64,000 nucleotides of DNA, taken from contig CAIIXF020000012.1 of NCBI GenBank assembly GCA_903813345.2, positions 20,157,520 to 20,221,519 of the forward strand. The letters are read 5' to 3'. The DNA comes from Owenia fusiformis. Lineage: Eukaryota > Annelida > Polychaeta > Sabellida > Oweniidae. The position numbers and the translations under genes were made by a program. Below the pieces are notes generated by a model, which made no database searches, was not told where the DNA came from, and worked only from the letters and a program-made list of their open reading frames with translations. Of the stretch, positions 13,041 to 26,500 are shown piece by piece (position 1 is the first letter of the stretch; each line of letters begins with the position of its first letter).

Positions 13041-13097
13041 GGGGGCCGCAAGGCCCGTTTCCCGCGTAACCTCGTAAGTAAAGGAACTATGGGAGTA
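13041..13097. other. Unit-3-specific insertion
   Basis: Where the other units read ggggtgtcaaacaacc, unit 3 has about 50 extra bases with higher GC, starting ggggccgcaaggcccg and including cccgcgtaacctcgtaagta. No target duplication is clear. It makes unit 3 the longest copy. Confidence 0.75.
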
Positions 13098-16000
13098 AAC
13101 AACCAGACAACCAGACAACCAACCAACCGGACATCCAACGACCAACCTATGACCCAATAGGCTTAATCTAACCAACCAACTTACTTACTAACCAACCAAC
13201 TAACCAACCAGACAACCACCAGACCACCCAATAGGTTAAAACTAACCAACAAATTAACTAATTAATCAACAATCTAACCAACACTCCAACCAACGAACCA
13301 AACAACCAACGAACCAGACAACCAACGAACCAGATGACCAAGATCATGGATCTAGTGCTTAGTATTGTATTGTATTGTATAGTTTGTATTGTATTGTATT
13401 GTTTTTTTTATTGTATTGTATTTCGTTGACCAATACTTACTCAGCAATGATTCAATTTTAAAGTTCACTTCAAGTACTACTCCAGATCTAAATTTTGAAG
13501 GTCTGAAGTCTTGTGTTCATTTTAGCTACAGTTGTAGATTGAAGGGTCTTTTCTTTTGGGTTTTCATGTTAAAATTGTGGGCTTAGTTTCGGGGTTTTCT
13601 TTCTTTTTAATTGAACCATCGCTGATCTTTTCCTTAAATGTACTTTCAGGTGCAGTCTTCTTGCCTTGGAAAGAACAAAAAGAACTACAATGGGAAAACC
13701 ACAGAGAATATACAATTTGTGCTACCTATCTGCAGCATTTGTATCTACATACCTCTTGCCTTGGAGAGAACAAAAAGAAACACAAAAGGAAAACCACAGA
13801 GAATCTACAATTTGTGCTACCTATCTGCAGCATTTATATCTACATACCATCTTGTTAAAGGTACTGTAACACATAATCAGTTCTATCATTTGATGATTTT
13901 GCTCTCTGGTTCAGTACGGTTATTCCACAATGACACATTTTGCAATTGTTGGGATTCTTATCCCATTGTTGGCACATGTATGTTTGGCAAACATTTTTTC
14001 TAAAAGATACACTAAATGATGACTGCCTTGATTTCACTTAATGTACAAATGTACCATGAAGCCATGTTTCATTATTGTCACATGTGGTCTGTGATAGTTG
14101 CCTGAATCATTCCTACTTCACATTGGGCCAAGTCAAGATGGCAACTGCTTTGAAATACGAAACACCACATTTCAATTTAGTCTTAAAGAATATACATATA
14201 CTCCACTATTCCATTCTTCCTACAGAGTTACATCTGCCCAAGCAGTTAGTTGACTTGATGATATAAATCTTAAACCGGGAGGGGTACAAGGCTATGACAA
14301 ATTTACGAGAGTCAATGAAAGGAATGTCTTGGCATTCCCTCCTCCGCTTGTATTGGAAGTGACTCGATCAAGTTGCATCCTTGTATTTTTCATTTTCTTA
14401 TCTTGTTTCTTTCAGGTACAACTATGAGAGAAATGCAGCGAATACACTAAGTTAAGGGCGACAGCTGGATCAGTCTTTCGACAACTTTGAGCCATCAGGT
14501 CCAGTCCACGTAAACCGTATCATGGGCGAGAGGTGTTCGTGTTCCTGTCACCAAAGCACAAAAGTAAGTACATTTTTTTTATTCAATTATTACATCAGTT
14601 TAGTTCCTCTGTTTTCAGGTTTACTTTCAGCTTGGAGATGAGGAGCCCGATGACCAACGACACAACTGAGACAACAGCTGCGTGCCAACTAGGACTAAAA
14701 CCGACGTTCCTGCTACCTAAGTTAAGTATTCCTTCCTGGTTTTGCATAGGGATAGGGGCGCCTTCCAGTTTGATATTTACTGGTGGACTTTTGTTGGCCG
14801 ACCCATATTCTTTGGTGGAGAAACTTGGACTCTAAGGTAAAGTGGGAGGGGGGTGGTTGGGTTTCTGGGGGGATAGAGTTCATGTTTCAAAATCAGAAAT
14901 ATGGAAGGATACCGGTTTATATCAAATTGGGAGAAATAAATTTTAACTTTTGTAATATTCTGTAAATTTTTAGTAGTGTAAATTTAAGTACTGTAAAGTA
15001 TAATGCAAAGTTTTATTTCAAGTTTTATGTAAAATAACAACTACTACAACATGTTTTTATCTATTTGTAGCACAGATGGTGAAGTCCCTGCGAAACGACG
15101 ATCCTGTTGAAATCACATTTTTCTTCATGAGGGGACTAGGTCGAGTTTCCAGGACTTACTATAGATGTCGCATTTTTGCCCAGTTTTATCTCTTGCAATC
15201 AGTTGCATCCCATTAGCAGGGGGCTACTCCCAGTACTATTCCAGTTCTACTTTTAATGGGGAGGCCTCAAGTCACTTCACTTCACTTTTAAGTTTGTTTG
15301 AGCGGTGGTCTTTTAGATTTTAGCTTGGGTTGCTTATTTCAAGTTTTTGGGAAGGTATTCACTCCATAGTGTGTGTGTTCGGGGGGGGGGGGGGGCTACT
15401 TCCAGTACCGTTCCAGTTCAATTTCATGAGGGGGGGGGGTCTCAAGTCACCTTTTTATTGAGTTGGATTTGATGGAGCAATGGGGATCTTTTGATTGTGG
15501 ATGTGGTTGTTTAATTCAAGTTTTTGGGAAGTCATCACTCCAGTTATTTTTTCTTTGGGGTGTCAAACAACCAGACAACCAACCAACCAACCAACCGGAC
15601 ATCCAACGACCAACCTATGACCCAATAGGCTTAATCTAACCAACCAACTTACTTACTAACCAACCAACTAACCAACCAGACAACCACCAGACCACCCAAT
15701 AGGTTAAAACTAACCAACAAATTAACTAATTAATCAACCATCTAACCAACACTCCAACCAACGAACCAAACAACCAACGAACCAGACAACCAACGAACCA
15801 GATGACCAAGATCATGGATCTAGTGCTTAGTATTGTATTGTATTGTATTGTATTGTATAGTTTGTATTGTTTTGTTTTGTATTGTATTGTTTTTTTGTAT
15901 TGTATTGTATTTCGTTGACCAATACTTACTCAGCAATGATTCAATTTTAAAGTTCACTTCAAGTACTACTCCAGATCTAAATTTTGAAGGTCTGAAGTCT

Positions 16001-16987
16001 TGTGTTCATTTTAGCTACAGTTGTAGATTGAAGGGTCTTTTCTTTTGGGTTTTCATGTTAAAATTGTGGGCTTAGTTTCGGGGTTTTCTTTCTTTTTAAT
16101 TGAACCATCGCTGATCTTTTCCTTAAATGTACTTTCAGGTGCAGTCTTCTTGCCTTGGAAAGAACAAAAAGAACTACAATGGGAAAACCACAGAGAATCT
16201 ACAATTTGTGCTACCTATCTGCAGCATTTGTATCTACATACCTCTTGCCTTGGAGAGAACAAAAAGAAACACAAAAGGAAAACCACAGGGAATCTACAAT
16301 TTGTGCTACCTATCTGCAGCATTTATATCTACATACCATCTTGTTAAAGGTACTGTAACACATAATCAGTTCTATCATTTGATGATTTTGCTCTCTGGTT
16401 CAGTACGGTTATTCCACAATGACACATTTTGCAATTGTTGGGATTCTAATCCCATTGTTGGCACATGTATGTTTGGCAAACATTTTTTCTAAAAAATACA
16501 CTAAATGATGACTGCCTTGATTTCACTTAATGTACAAATGTACCATGAAGCCATGTTTCATTATTTTCACTTGTGGTCTGTGATAGTTGCCTGAATTATT
16601 CCTACTTCACATTGGGCCAAGTCAAGATGGCAACTGCTTTGAAATACGAAACACCACATTTCAATTTATTCTTAAAGAATATGCATATACTCCACTACTC
16701 CATTTTTTCTACAGAGCTACATTGCATCTGCTTGTTGATTACTTGTATTTTTCATTTTCTTATCTTGTAATAGATCTGTAATATTTGGCTATTTAACTTT
16801 ATTTAAGTGGCTGACTGTGGAGTTCTTAGGCTGGCTTGGCAGTTGGAGTGAAAATGTTCAACTAACTCTCTTTGTAGGGAGGAAAAGAACAAATCAAACC
16901 TTGGTTGGGAGATATTGGAAGGATGGAAGATTACAGGTAAGATGTTCCATTGATCAAGTGCTGCATTTACTAAATATGCAGTAAACA

Positions 16988-17603
16988 CAGTGCGTCAAAT
17001 AAGTCTTTTCTTGACTTCCCCTTAACTTTTTATTTTTAAAGTTATCATACTTTTCCATATATCATTCTAAAGCTTATGGAAAATGCTGATCACTCTTAGA
17101 AAATCAATAATGAACTCTTCCTAATAGAATTGATACCATGTTTCTTGAAAGGATGTAGTTGACCATTGATTGTGTCAAAAAAGAATTACCAGGATGATGA
17201 ACGAACGAACGGTGGAAAGTTGATACTGTGATTATTAAGGACAGGGTCGAAAAATTAATCGAAGATCAACCAGAGGAGAAACTTCATAGCTTTGAAACAT
17301 TGCTCAAATGCATCAAGAAAGCTCTTAGAAGCCTTGAAAATGCTTTGTGAACATTTTTGAATCGTATCCTTGTAGAATTGAGACTGTCCAAGCTGCTTTG
17401 GGTAAACATATGAACTATTAAAAATGTGAAATATGAACATCACTAAAAATGCTCATTTGAAATGCTCATTTTGAATTTAACCAATCTCTCTGAAATGGTG
17501 TGTGATCTGCAAATTAAATTCCCTTTAAAATGGTATAGATAAAACCTCTATGTTATTTCTAAATTTAAAAATTAAGGGGAGAACAGACTTATTTGACGCC
17601 CTG
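16988..17603. mobile_element. 616-bp MITE with mariner-like ends
   Basis: The left end reads cagtgcgtcaaataagtct. The right end is the complement of cagggcgtcaaataagtctg, and similarity continues inward over roughly 40 bp (cccctta...tttt). The right flank is TA; the left flank appears mutated. There is no transposase frame. The ends resemble those of the element at 21852-22395. Confidence 0.75.
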
Positions 17604-18239
17604 TATAAAATCAATATAAAAATCAAGGTTTTATGTGTGCTTCATGGGAGTTAGTCAGTTATTAAGATGTTATACTATTTTTTGTTGTGATAACAGAAGA
17701 ACCTGCTGAGTGGAACACCTCACAAGTGTAACAATGTTTTTAAAGTTCCATTGCCTATTTATTCCATGTTAATGTCCACTCACATAGTTTCTACAGTTCT
17801 ACTATACTCATTCTTTCGGAATTAATAGAAACATGTATATATTATTCTTTCAGTGCGTTCATTGGTGGTAATAGTGCCAATACTATTCGAAGAGACTTGA
17901 GTGCAATATATTCTGAAACTCCTCTGCCAGGATAGGCTGGAGCAACATTTTTCACGCCGCAGAATGGCTGATGGTGCAAACAATGCACCAAATGTTGCAG
18001 ATTTCATGAACAATGAACTTGTATATCAGGTTACGATGGTGAATGCTGGACCTATGCAGGGCATTGTAGGATGAGAATACACCAATGTCAAGACAAAGAA
18101 GATGACTTAAGTGGAGAATTTGGAACTTGAAACATTTATCAGAACTGTAAAACAATGATCATGATACATGATCATTTCTTGTATATATGTCACTCAAAAG
18201 TTAAGTAAAGTGAGACTTATATCAAAAGCTCTCTATTAT
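17604..18239. other. Unassigned spacer with weak coding-like fragments
   Basis: No gene is supported. A stretch at about 17850-18125 has a polypyrimidine-AG start (attctttcag) and two overlapping readable frames: an ATG frame at 17964-18074 (MADGANNAPNVADFMNNELV...) and, in another frame after tatatcag, a cysteine-containing run (YDGECWTYAGHCRMRIHQC). Stops interrupt both. It may be a fragment of a decayed gene. Confidence 0.3.
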
Positions 18240-19266
18240 TAATACGTTTTATACTTTATTGCTTACATTAGGTATTCTGATTAAAACATCAATGAAGACA
18301 TGGAAAATCAATTGGATGATAATATGAGTTATGGACTATAATAAATTTAAATATAACATATCCTAGAGTAGCCCAGCTGAGTTGAACAGGAACATACAAC
18401 AATTAGTGCAGGGATCATCGATTAACGATCATCGACTAGTGTCAAAATGTATTTAAGTTTGGATTTTTTATCTACAAAGAAATCCCCTGGATGAACATTA
18501 TTTCAGCTGAAACGTGGTGAATCTCGAAAATCTATAAGTGGGACTCCCTATATAGAAGCTTTGAACTGAATTTACACTTCTTAATGCTAAAAATGATAGT
18601 TTATCCATACATTTTAAGAAAATAGGTATGTCCAAGAAGATGTTAAGCCAAATAAAAAAATTCAAATTTTCTCTACAGTCCTTGTTGCCCCTTCTGAAAA
18701 ATGTATTTCATTAGATTATAGATGATCATGATCTTCTCTATGTATGTATGTATATATTTATTTACCTTTATATAAAGGAGATACATGTATACAAATTATG
18801 TTAAATTGAAAATTATGTTAAATTGAAAATAATTACTGTTTACAAACAAACAATGTTGTTGACGGCGACGCTTAACTATATATACTATATATTAGAATCA
18901 ATTACCAGGTTATACATTGTATACAATGTAGATAAAATACTACCTAATATGATAGGTAAAGAACAAATTTTCATGAGGAACTCCATTGTAAATGGCATCA
19001 TAAAAAATGTAGACAATGATAATGTATATGCATATATTGGAGTGATGTTTGTCTCTGATGTAAATAAATTGCAATCGAATTATATATCCTGTTATTTTTC
19101 TTACTGTTTGATGAATAATGCAAGATGGAAAAAGATCAAGATTAATGCACCATTTAAATCTTTGTGTGCGCCCCCCCCCCCCATACAGCGGGAGATTTTG
19201 ACAAAGACATTATGACATGCTTCGCATTGTCTTTTTGACTCAAGATGGAGAATTTAACAGGCCAAC
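18240..19266. repeat. Dispersed repeat, copy 1
   Basis: It shares colinear blocks with 22780-23564: tatactttattgcttac, then catcaatgaagacatggaaa, then gaagctttgaactgaattta, then tctacagtccttgttgcccc, and finally gactcaagatggagaattta. The order is conserved and the spacers differ, as for two copies of one old element. The element class is unknown. Confidence 0.75.
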
Positions 19267-19269
19267 ATT

Positions 19270-20659
19270 TTTTGTTCCTAGTGGAGGGGGTCTCGGCCAA
19301 AGATCAAATGGTGCATTTATTATTAACCAGTACTTGGTTTGTCAATTTTGATATGTAACTGGTAACTATAGAGGTCCGTGATATAAGATTAAATGGCTTA
19401 TCATTTAATACATTCATCAGGCGAGGCCCACCTGAGGGGTGGACAAAAATCTTGACAAACACGTACTATTTTCATTCACTCCTGACTATAAAAACTTAAC
19501 GAGGCCCTTTAAGAAATTATGTGTCGAGATATTTTGGGTAATGTCAAAAGGATGTGTCTGGGTATATGCCCTTTTGGTCCCTCAGTCAAATGTATGTGAA
19601 ATATGTTTTTTATTACTGTCCTAGTTATATTTAATAAGTATATTTGCTTTTTCACGAATTTTGATGCGTAATTAACCCCCTGCTGAGAGTCAGAATAAGT
19701 ATCTTAACAAACAAACAAAAATAGTCATTTTCATAGAAAAAAACACCAATGGCAACATGTATGACATACAAAGAAGAAATAACTTAAGACCGATGAAGAA
19801 TTAAAAAGAAAATCATATTTTTGAAATATATTCAAGGATTAAAAATTTTTCAAATTTTTTGAATTTCCCGCCAGTTTAATTTGAAGGGGGAAAAACAAAA
19901 TGGTTGCCATTTGTTTTAAGAAATATCAGGAAAAAAATTGCTTCACTTTTAGTTTTCACAATGAGCACAGTTTTCCGGTTTAGGTTTTTTGACTGATTCT
20001 GACTCTTCATCACCAGGGTCATGTATAGAGATTATAAAATTGAAACCAAAATGTTGTGCTCAGCATGAATTTGACTGAAATATGGGTAACATCACCAACA
20101 CAATTGAAGTCTCAAAACTGGATGCTCAGTAACTTTGAGTGACTATAATCCCTTGATTACCCAGATAAACACCAATTCACTTATCCGGAAATAAATTCAA
20201 TGTCTATTCAAAGAAAGTAACCAATGTTTTGGAAGATATGTTTCAAACTTTTTGCATAAATAATTCATTTAATATTTGCCATTGATTTTTTTTCAATTCT
20301 GACAAAGTGATATGCACTGTCTTTGATGCCAATATTCTTCATCAATTGTGATACAAATTGATATTTTTGTAATCTCAGAAGAAGGATAAGATATTTAAGT
20401 TTAATAATATGTGTGATTGAGTTGGTTTTTCAGACATTACAATTTTCAATATTTTCTAAGTCGATACCCAGACTCATTCCCAGACTCATCCTTTGAATTC
20501 TAAGTAACATATGACATATGATAATTTCCCGGATAATTTCTTCTAATTAATACTCTTTTCTGCTATACTTTAAACTTTAAATAACTCTATTAATATGTTA
20601 TGATTCCAAATAATCGGATATAATTCTGGATTCTGAGTGGTCAAGAGGCAGGCATATCA
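19270..20659. other. Intergenic DNA, nothing recognised
   Basis: AT-rich sequence with short runs of A or T. No exon, RNA gene or element end was recognised on either strand. Confidence 0.5.
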
Positions 20660-20668
20660 TAGCATGTC

Positions 20669-20968
20669 CAGGGAAGATTGGCTCCCAGGATCAAAACTCG
20701 ATATTTTCCAACAATGAAAATGTCTAAAAGTCGTTATTTTCTCCAATCATATCAGACTATAAATTCAAAATAAACAGTTCAAGAGATTCGAACCAATATC
20801 TCGATCATTCCCCGTGAGTTTTGGAATATTCGAAATCAAACACCATAAGTCACATTCAAATGTTGAAGTGAACAAAATGGCGGCGGTTTAAATTCAAATT
20901 TTGTATCACGACACGCCCATATATGGGACGGAATATCTATGTTGCACTCTGGGAGCCAATCCTCCTAG
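20669..20968. mobile_element. 300-bp hAT-like MITE
   Basis: The ends are inverted: left cagggaagattggctcccag, and the right end is the complement of ctaggaggattggctcccag. The 9-bp word tagcatgtc directly abuts both sides (20660-20668 and 20969-20977), a candidate target duplication of 8-9 bp. A CAGGG-like start and an 8-bp duplication would fit hAT. There is no coding capacity. Confidence 0.75.
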
Positions 20969-21851
20969 TAGCATGTCATAGAAATGAATCCGGGTGACAA
21001 AATATGTTGATTAAAACTTTAAATGAAGTGGTAGGAATACACTTACTGTGATCAGACAGTCTACTGCTGATCAATGTCCCCATCACTGTTTGCTGAAATC
21101 AATGTCTTCAATATTCTGTCTCCTTTAGTTTTTAGTACATACCCTGTAGCTTCAATTGGATTTTTGTCTCTGTCTAATGCCTGCACCCAATAAAAAACTC
21201 CAATTCTAAATCTTTATATTATTGTTACATTCCCTCAACTCATTGTGGTAGCTTGATAAGAAGAGAGGTGGTTTGCAATTTAAATTATGAATTTTGTTCT
21301 GAGTGAATTAAGGGGGGGGTGTAAATCTGTCTATAATGTAAGAAATAAACTTTTATGATGAAAAAAAGATGGCGTTCTGGTGAAAATCTCTACATCTTGA
21401 TTATATATGGTAATTGTCTCCAACATGACAAAAGTTTTAAATAATGGGCAGTCTCCAATTGTAGGTACGGGAGACAGTCCGTAATACGTAAGTTAAAGGC
21501 AGAATCTGATCTATAGGGAGTGAAAAATTACAAGCAACATGATAATTGACCTATTAATCTATTCCGGCTTACAATATCAAATACAATATCTCCCAAAAGA
21601 TTCACAATATGTTATAAATTGGTGAAGTTATTAATGATTCAAAGTGCAAAAATGAGTGAAAAATGTTGAAATTCTCCCCAAACAAGGAGAATGGTAACCA
21701 TTAGAAAAATGATACATAATTGTAAAAACCTTTAGTTTTCCTGGAATAAAGTATGCACATTTGTGATTTTTAGAAAGTAGGCATGACAAGGAATGACGTC
21801 AGCCAAAAATATTCTAAAATTGAAACAATTTTTTGTTTGGCCTGCTCGCTA

Positions 21852-22395
21852 CAGGGTGTCAAATAAGTCTCGTCCCCCCTGCTACAGCTAAAACCTTAAT
21901 AGACGGTACCCTGTGTGATATACCATTGGAAAGATGATCCAAAGATATGTTAACTCATATATTTTCATGATGTCCTTTGTAGTTAACATGCCTTCCTTTA
22001 AGCAGCCAAACGTCAAAAAGTTTATATTTTTCACATTCTACTTGTTACATAAAAAGGTTTTCACCACTTTCCTTGCACCTCTATTTTCTACACATCTAAC
22101 CCTATCCAGCAATTGATTAAATCCATTGCCATATACATTTTTGGTCATCTTTTGGTCCTTTGACCTTTCTTATACCCGATTCTTAAAATCCTGCCAAATA
22201 CGCCAAATTGCCATGTTTCTAGGCTTATGGTCACCTCAATTGATACAATGTAAAAATTTGTGACATTCGATTGACATGTGTCAGATATATGCCAATCAAC
22301 GCAACTTTGGAAGACCTTTCCAATGATATATCACAATTGGTACCAAATATCTTGGTTTTGGCTGTAGAGGGGGACGGGACTTATTTGACACCCTG
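21852..22395. mobile_element. 544-bp MITE with long inverted ends (mariner-like)
   Basis: The left end cagggtgtcaaataagtctc and the right-end complement cagggtgtcaaataagtccc match, and pairing continues inward past ctacagctaaaacc to a shared atatatcattggaaag-type block, giving arms of about 100 bp. TA precedes the left end; the right flank is TG. The apparent open frame at 22271-22567 lies across the right arm and is not a gene. Confidence 0.8.
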
Positions 22396-22779
22396 TGTAT
22401 CTGATTCTCTCTTTAAGGGTCTTGCTAAAAGCATGCACGAGAATTCATCACATTCCTTAAATAAATATTTTAAAACATACATCACAAATTTTGTTTCAAA
22501 TCGACAACGACATCTAAAGTGTACACCCGTAAGCTTATATTTTGTCATATCGCCATTATTTCAATAAACTTCTCAAAGTTTATAATCTGGGGATTTACTC
22601 AATTTATCCCATAAATGAGCAGCATATTAAATGGCGGATAGATCTATGGGTAGGCCTACATCCAGCTATTTTATATATCAAAATATCCGTATCAATGTGT
22701 ATAACACTAGAATCCGATGAATCCTAAAAAATAAGTCATTTGCTGGCTCACGCGGTACTAACTCACCGGGGCGTATCGA

Positions 22780-23564
22780 ATATACTTTATTGCTTACAAG
22801 TCTCTCATCATATGAAAACATTTTTGGTGTTCTGATTTAAGCATCAATGAAGACATGGAAAACCAATAATTTCAAGAATTGAAATGGTAACGGCTTGTCT
22901 TGGGTCTGGGATGACCTTCATTTTTATATGAGGAGGGCCCTTCATTTAAAATATTGATACCCGAGATATATAATACTTCCAAAATTTTGTATGAATATAC
23001 AACTATCAGACTATCGCAATTTTACTGTGTGAGCAGATTCAACAATATTGAAATGTTCATGTACTAGAAGTACTCTACACTCAATTTGTATAATCGTGTT
23101 ATGTTTAATTGGGTGAATCAGGTCGGGCCATTTTACAATTTTAGTTAAGGTAAGATAGGTCATGGAATTAGGTCATTTGGGCCTTTTCTCCCATTGTAGC
23201 TATGACCTATATATCAGGTGAAAATGGCCCATTCCATAGACTGTTTATAGAAGCTTTGAACTGAATTTACACTTCTTAATGTTAAAATTGATAGTTTATC
23301 CATATATTTTAAGAAAATAGGTATGTCAAAGAAGATGTTAAGCCAAATATTGACCTGATAACTCAGAAAAAATAAAAAAAAATTCAAATTTTCTCTACAG
23401 TCCTTGTTGCCCCTTCTGAAAAAGTCATTAGATTATAGATCATGATCTTCTCTATGAAGGTATACATGTATATATTAGAATCAATTACCAGGTTATACAA
23501 TGTAGATTGTATAACCTTCGCATTGTCTTTTTGACTCAAGATGGAGAATTTAACAGGCCAACAT
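22780..23564. repeat. Dispersed repeat, copy 2
   Basis: Second copy of the repeat described at 18240-19266. It has an extra insertion after gcatcaatgaagacatggaa and lacks most of the central part of copy 1 (roughly 18780-19190). Confidence 0.75.
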
Positions 23565-23569
23565 AGTCT

Positions 23570-26500
23570 GATATTATTCAGAATTCTGAGTAATGTGGAT
23601 GAATTAATGGAACAAATGAAGAATAAAATCTGCTGGTATACATTATTTCTAACTGTGTTTTGTTTATTTTATTCAAGTGTAACATGCAATTATAAAACAA
23701 ACGTGAAGAAAAACTTAAAAGTCGTATTTGAATACATTTGTTATAACAAGAAATAAAAAGAATAAATCAAACTGGAATAAATATCCTTACGTTCTACACA
23801 GACATAATAATATTTGACATGACAGAAAATTTGAAAATGACAGATCGAGAGCAATCAGTCTTGTCTGTATCTTTAAAAAAATCTGTGTGGAACTCGACTA
23901 GATATTTGTGAATTATTTCTGGTCCAAACTATAAAACATTTGAATCTATCCAATCTAAGTGGTCTCTCGTTCGGCGTCTACGTGCGAAAATGACGGCACA
24001 AGGGTGCGTTCTTGTAAATCAAGAGGGGATTGGCAAAAGTATATGATGAAAAAACAAACAAATACCCACTTAAAATGTCAGTTTGTTATCTATGTGCCCG
24101 TTCTATGTGTAAATAAAATAGTAAATGCAGTCAATCTAACATCTGTTACATGTGGGGAGGGGCAAACTTTAGGAGGAGGGGTGCAGCCATTCTGATACTC
24201 ATAGCATCTTTCTGTTTCACCTGAAACATGCTCTGATATTATGAGGCATATTCTGTGATCTGAGCACATCAGATGGGAAGAGTTATAACTGTCAATAAGT
24301 ATGATAGTTATCATGTAATCATTTACCTAATGTCAATACATTACATAATGGGCATTGTATTTAACAGCAGATATTAGCACAGGCACGTGTACACAAGTTT
24401 AGAGCTGGGATGAAAGATCTCAAAAATCCTCAATTTTGGGCTCTCCTGGATCGCCAAATCAAGCTCATTATATCATGGCATCTCAGGGCTGAGAAGAAAT
24501 GAGATGTCATGGATTATCATGATGGGTGCAGCGGGCCCTGCCCTCTCATGTTCACCACTGCAGTTCATGTGACGTCACTCATGAAATAATTCGGCCATAT
24601 TATCAAGATGTTATCGGCGCTAGTCCAGAGATCAAATGACGGTTTCGCCATCTATAAATTACAAATAAAATTGATTTGATCATTTCTCCACCCCAATCAA
24701 AACAAACCACAATCGCCTTGGGAATAGAGAAGAACATAGCATGAGACTGTTGCCATGCGCAATGAACTACTATTCTAGTATTTACTTTGTTGAACTAATT
24801 TTTAACATGATAGAATCTCTTTTGAAAACAATGTTACCCATCATGGAGATGCGATTTACCAGGAATTCTTACGGGCAACGTCTCATATACAAATTGGAAA
24901 ATAAGGCCGGTGTAATTATGGTCCCCTGGGAATTATGGTCCCCTTTCTTAACGGCCCTTACTGGCCCTGACTGTGTATAAATAATAAGGAAAATAATTTT
25001 GATTAGGTCATATAAATCAATAGAGAGTAGGACCAAAATTTGATAGGACCACCTACCCTTTTACACCGGTCCAACAAAATAAATGTTCAGAAAATCAGTA
25101 GCCAGTTTTGCATTGAAAATAGAGAAAAACTTAAAAATGACTCAGTATTCTAAGAAATTTATGGTACGTCTGATTGGATTACTTGACGACTGTGAGATTA
25201 AACTTCATAAATTCTCCGATCGAGATTACGTAGTTTGTAGTGTTTCCCCCTACAATGTTTGAACAACTGAGGCATTTGGAGTATGCATATCATATGAATG
25301 AAATTTCAAGAAAGTGGATTAACACGATTACTGTTGAAAGCATTTGCATTACTTCATATGTCAATATGGATTTATGTACTGTATTCAGCAAAACACAAAG
25401 TTCAACATTTGCAATTTTCCGAACACAGGCAAATTAAAAGTGTTTCAATTAGAGATATCGATATTTGGAATTGAGTGTTTCTTCCTTGTATTATAAAAAA
25501 GACATTATGGAATATTTGGAAAATTAAAACCAGCTAATTGAAATCAGAGTGCGTGGTTGCGAAAAAGTTTCACAAAATCATAGAACGTTTACATTAACAA
25601 ATCATGATACCAATAACAAATCATGATACCAATAACAAATCATGATACCAATAACATCATGGAAGTTTAGGAACAATTACAAAACACAATGGAACAAATG
25701 CACAACATATTGGAACGATAAAACGACAAAATGGTGAAAACACAGAAAAACATGTCACAAGGTAATCTAAATATTGCCTGGTGTCCCCATATGGGAAACC
25801 CATTGGATACGTCTCACACAGTCTGTAAATGAATGTTTGCTGGATAAGCAAGAATAAATAAAAGTTCCAAAGAGAGAAGTTTCTAGCCTTTTATGGCTTT
25901 TGAATGCTGATTTCCTGGAAACATTGGCATTGAATCGAAAAACTGAATTTTACAAGTACCTATATTGAAATCCTTCACGTATTTCTGATACAATAGTGGA
26001 TACAGCATGATTCTCGTTAATCATTCATTTATTTCAGTCATTCAACGTCTAACAGGTTGTTTAAAATATATAGATATCAACTCTTAATATATGCACTTGA
26101 GGAAATGTCCGTCAGAAATATTTGAAGGTTATTTTATGCCCTTCTTCTTTAAGACATTAGAATTTTTTTGCATTTAACAAACTAATATGATTCTGGAGTT
26201 TATAATTTGAATACATCTGCCCCGAATCTGATGCCAAATGAAGTCTTACCCCGAGGAGTACATCCCACAATCAGACCCACAATCTATCAACAATGATCAT
26301 GGAAATGACAAGGAGTCAAAAGAAAGAGAGTAAGCTCCCAATACGGAAAATCAATGCCCCGGGGATGCAGGTGGGGAAGAAGCAACGGAGGGATAGAGCC
26401 GCTGATAAGATACTAATAAAAGCGTGAGTTTTTGTTTGTTTCTTTGTTTATTGTTTCTTTGTTTGCTTGTACGCCGTGTCAATGTAGTTCGTATCGCAAT

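Larger units (their letters stand above)
6711..16768. repeat. Tandem array of ~2.48-kb units (four copies plus a partial fifth)
   Basis: Using the landmark tttgaaa...cgaaacaccacattt, units begin at 6711, 9164, 11647 and 14149, with a truncated fifth at 16638-16768. Spacings are 2453, 2483, 2502 and 2489 bp and the copies are highly similar throughout. Each unit contains a CCAA-type microsatellite, a TATTG pentanucleotide run, a 95-bp internal duplication and exon-like islands flanked by splice-like signals. The fifth copy keeps only its beginning plus a piece around cttgtatttttcattttctt, so it has an internal deletion. I do not recognise a gene family or a structural RNA (5S, U1, U2, U6 or tRNA) in the unit. 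Confidence 0.92.

Noticed and set aside
6711-16768. Array as tandem 5S rRNA, snRNA or histone genes
   Set aside because: I looked for 5S, U1, U2 and U6 landmark sequences and histone motifs in the unit on both strands and saw none.
18823-19215. 130-codon frame at 18823
   Set aside because: The frame starts without ATG, lies in a dispersed repeat whose second copy lacks it, and ends in a C-run-coded proline stretch. No motif.
22271-22567. 98-codon frame at 22271
   Set aside because: Crosses the right inverted end of a MITE; its first half is the element arm.
25595-25654. Short regular repeat as a CRISPR array
   Set aside because: The units abut without spacers and the sequence is eukaryotic; it is a three-copy minisatellite.
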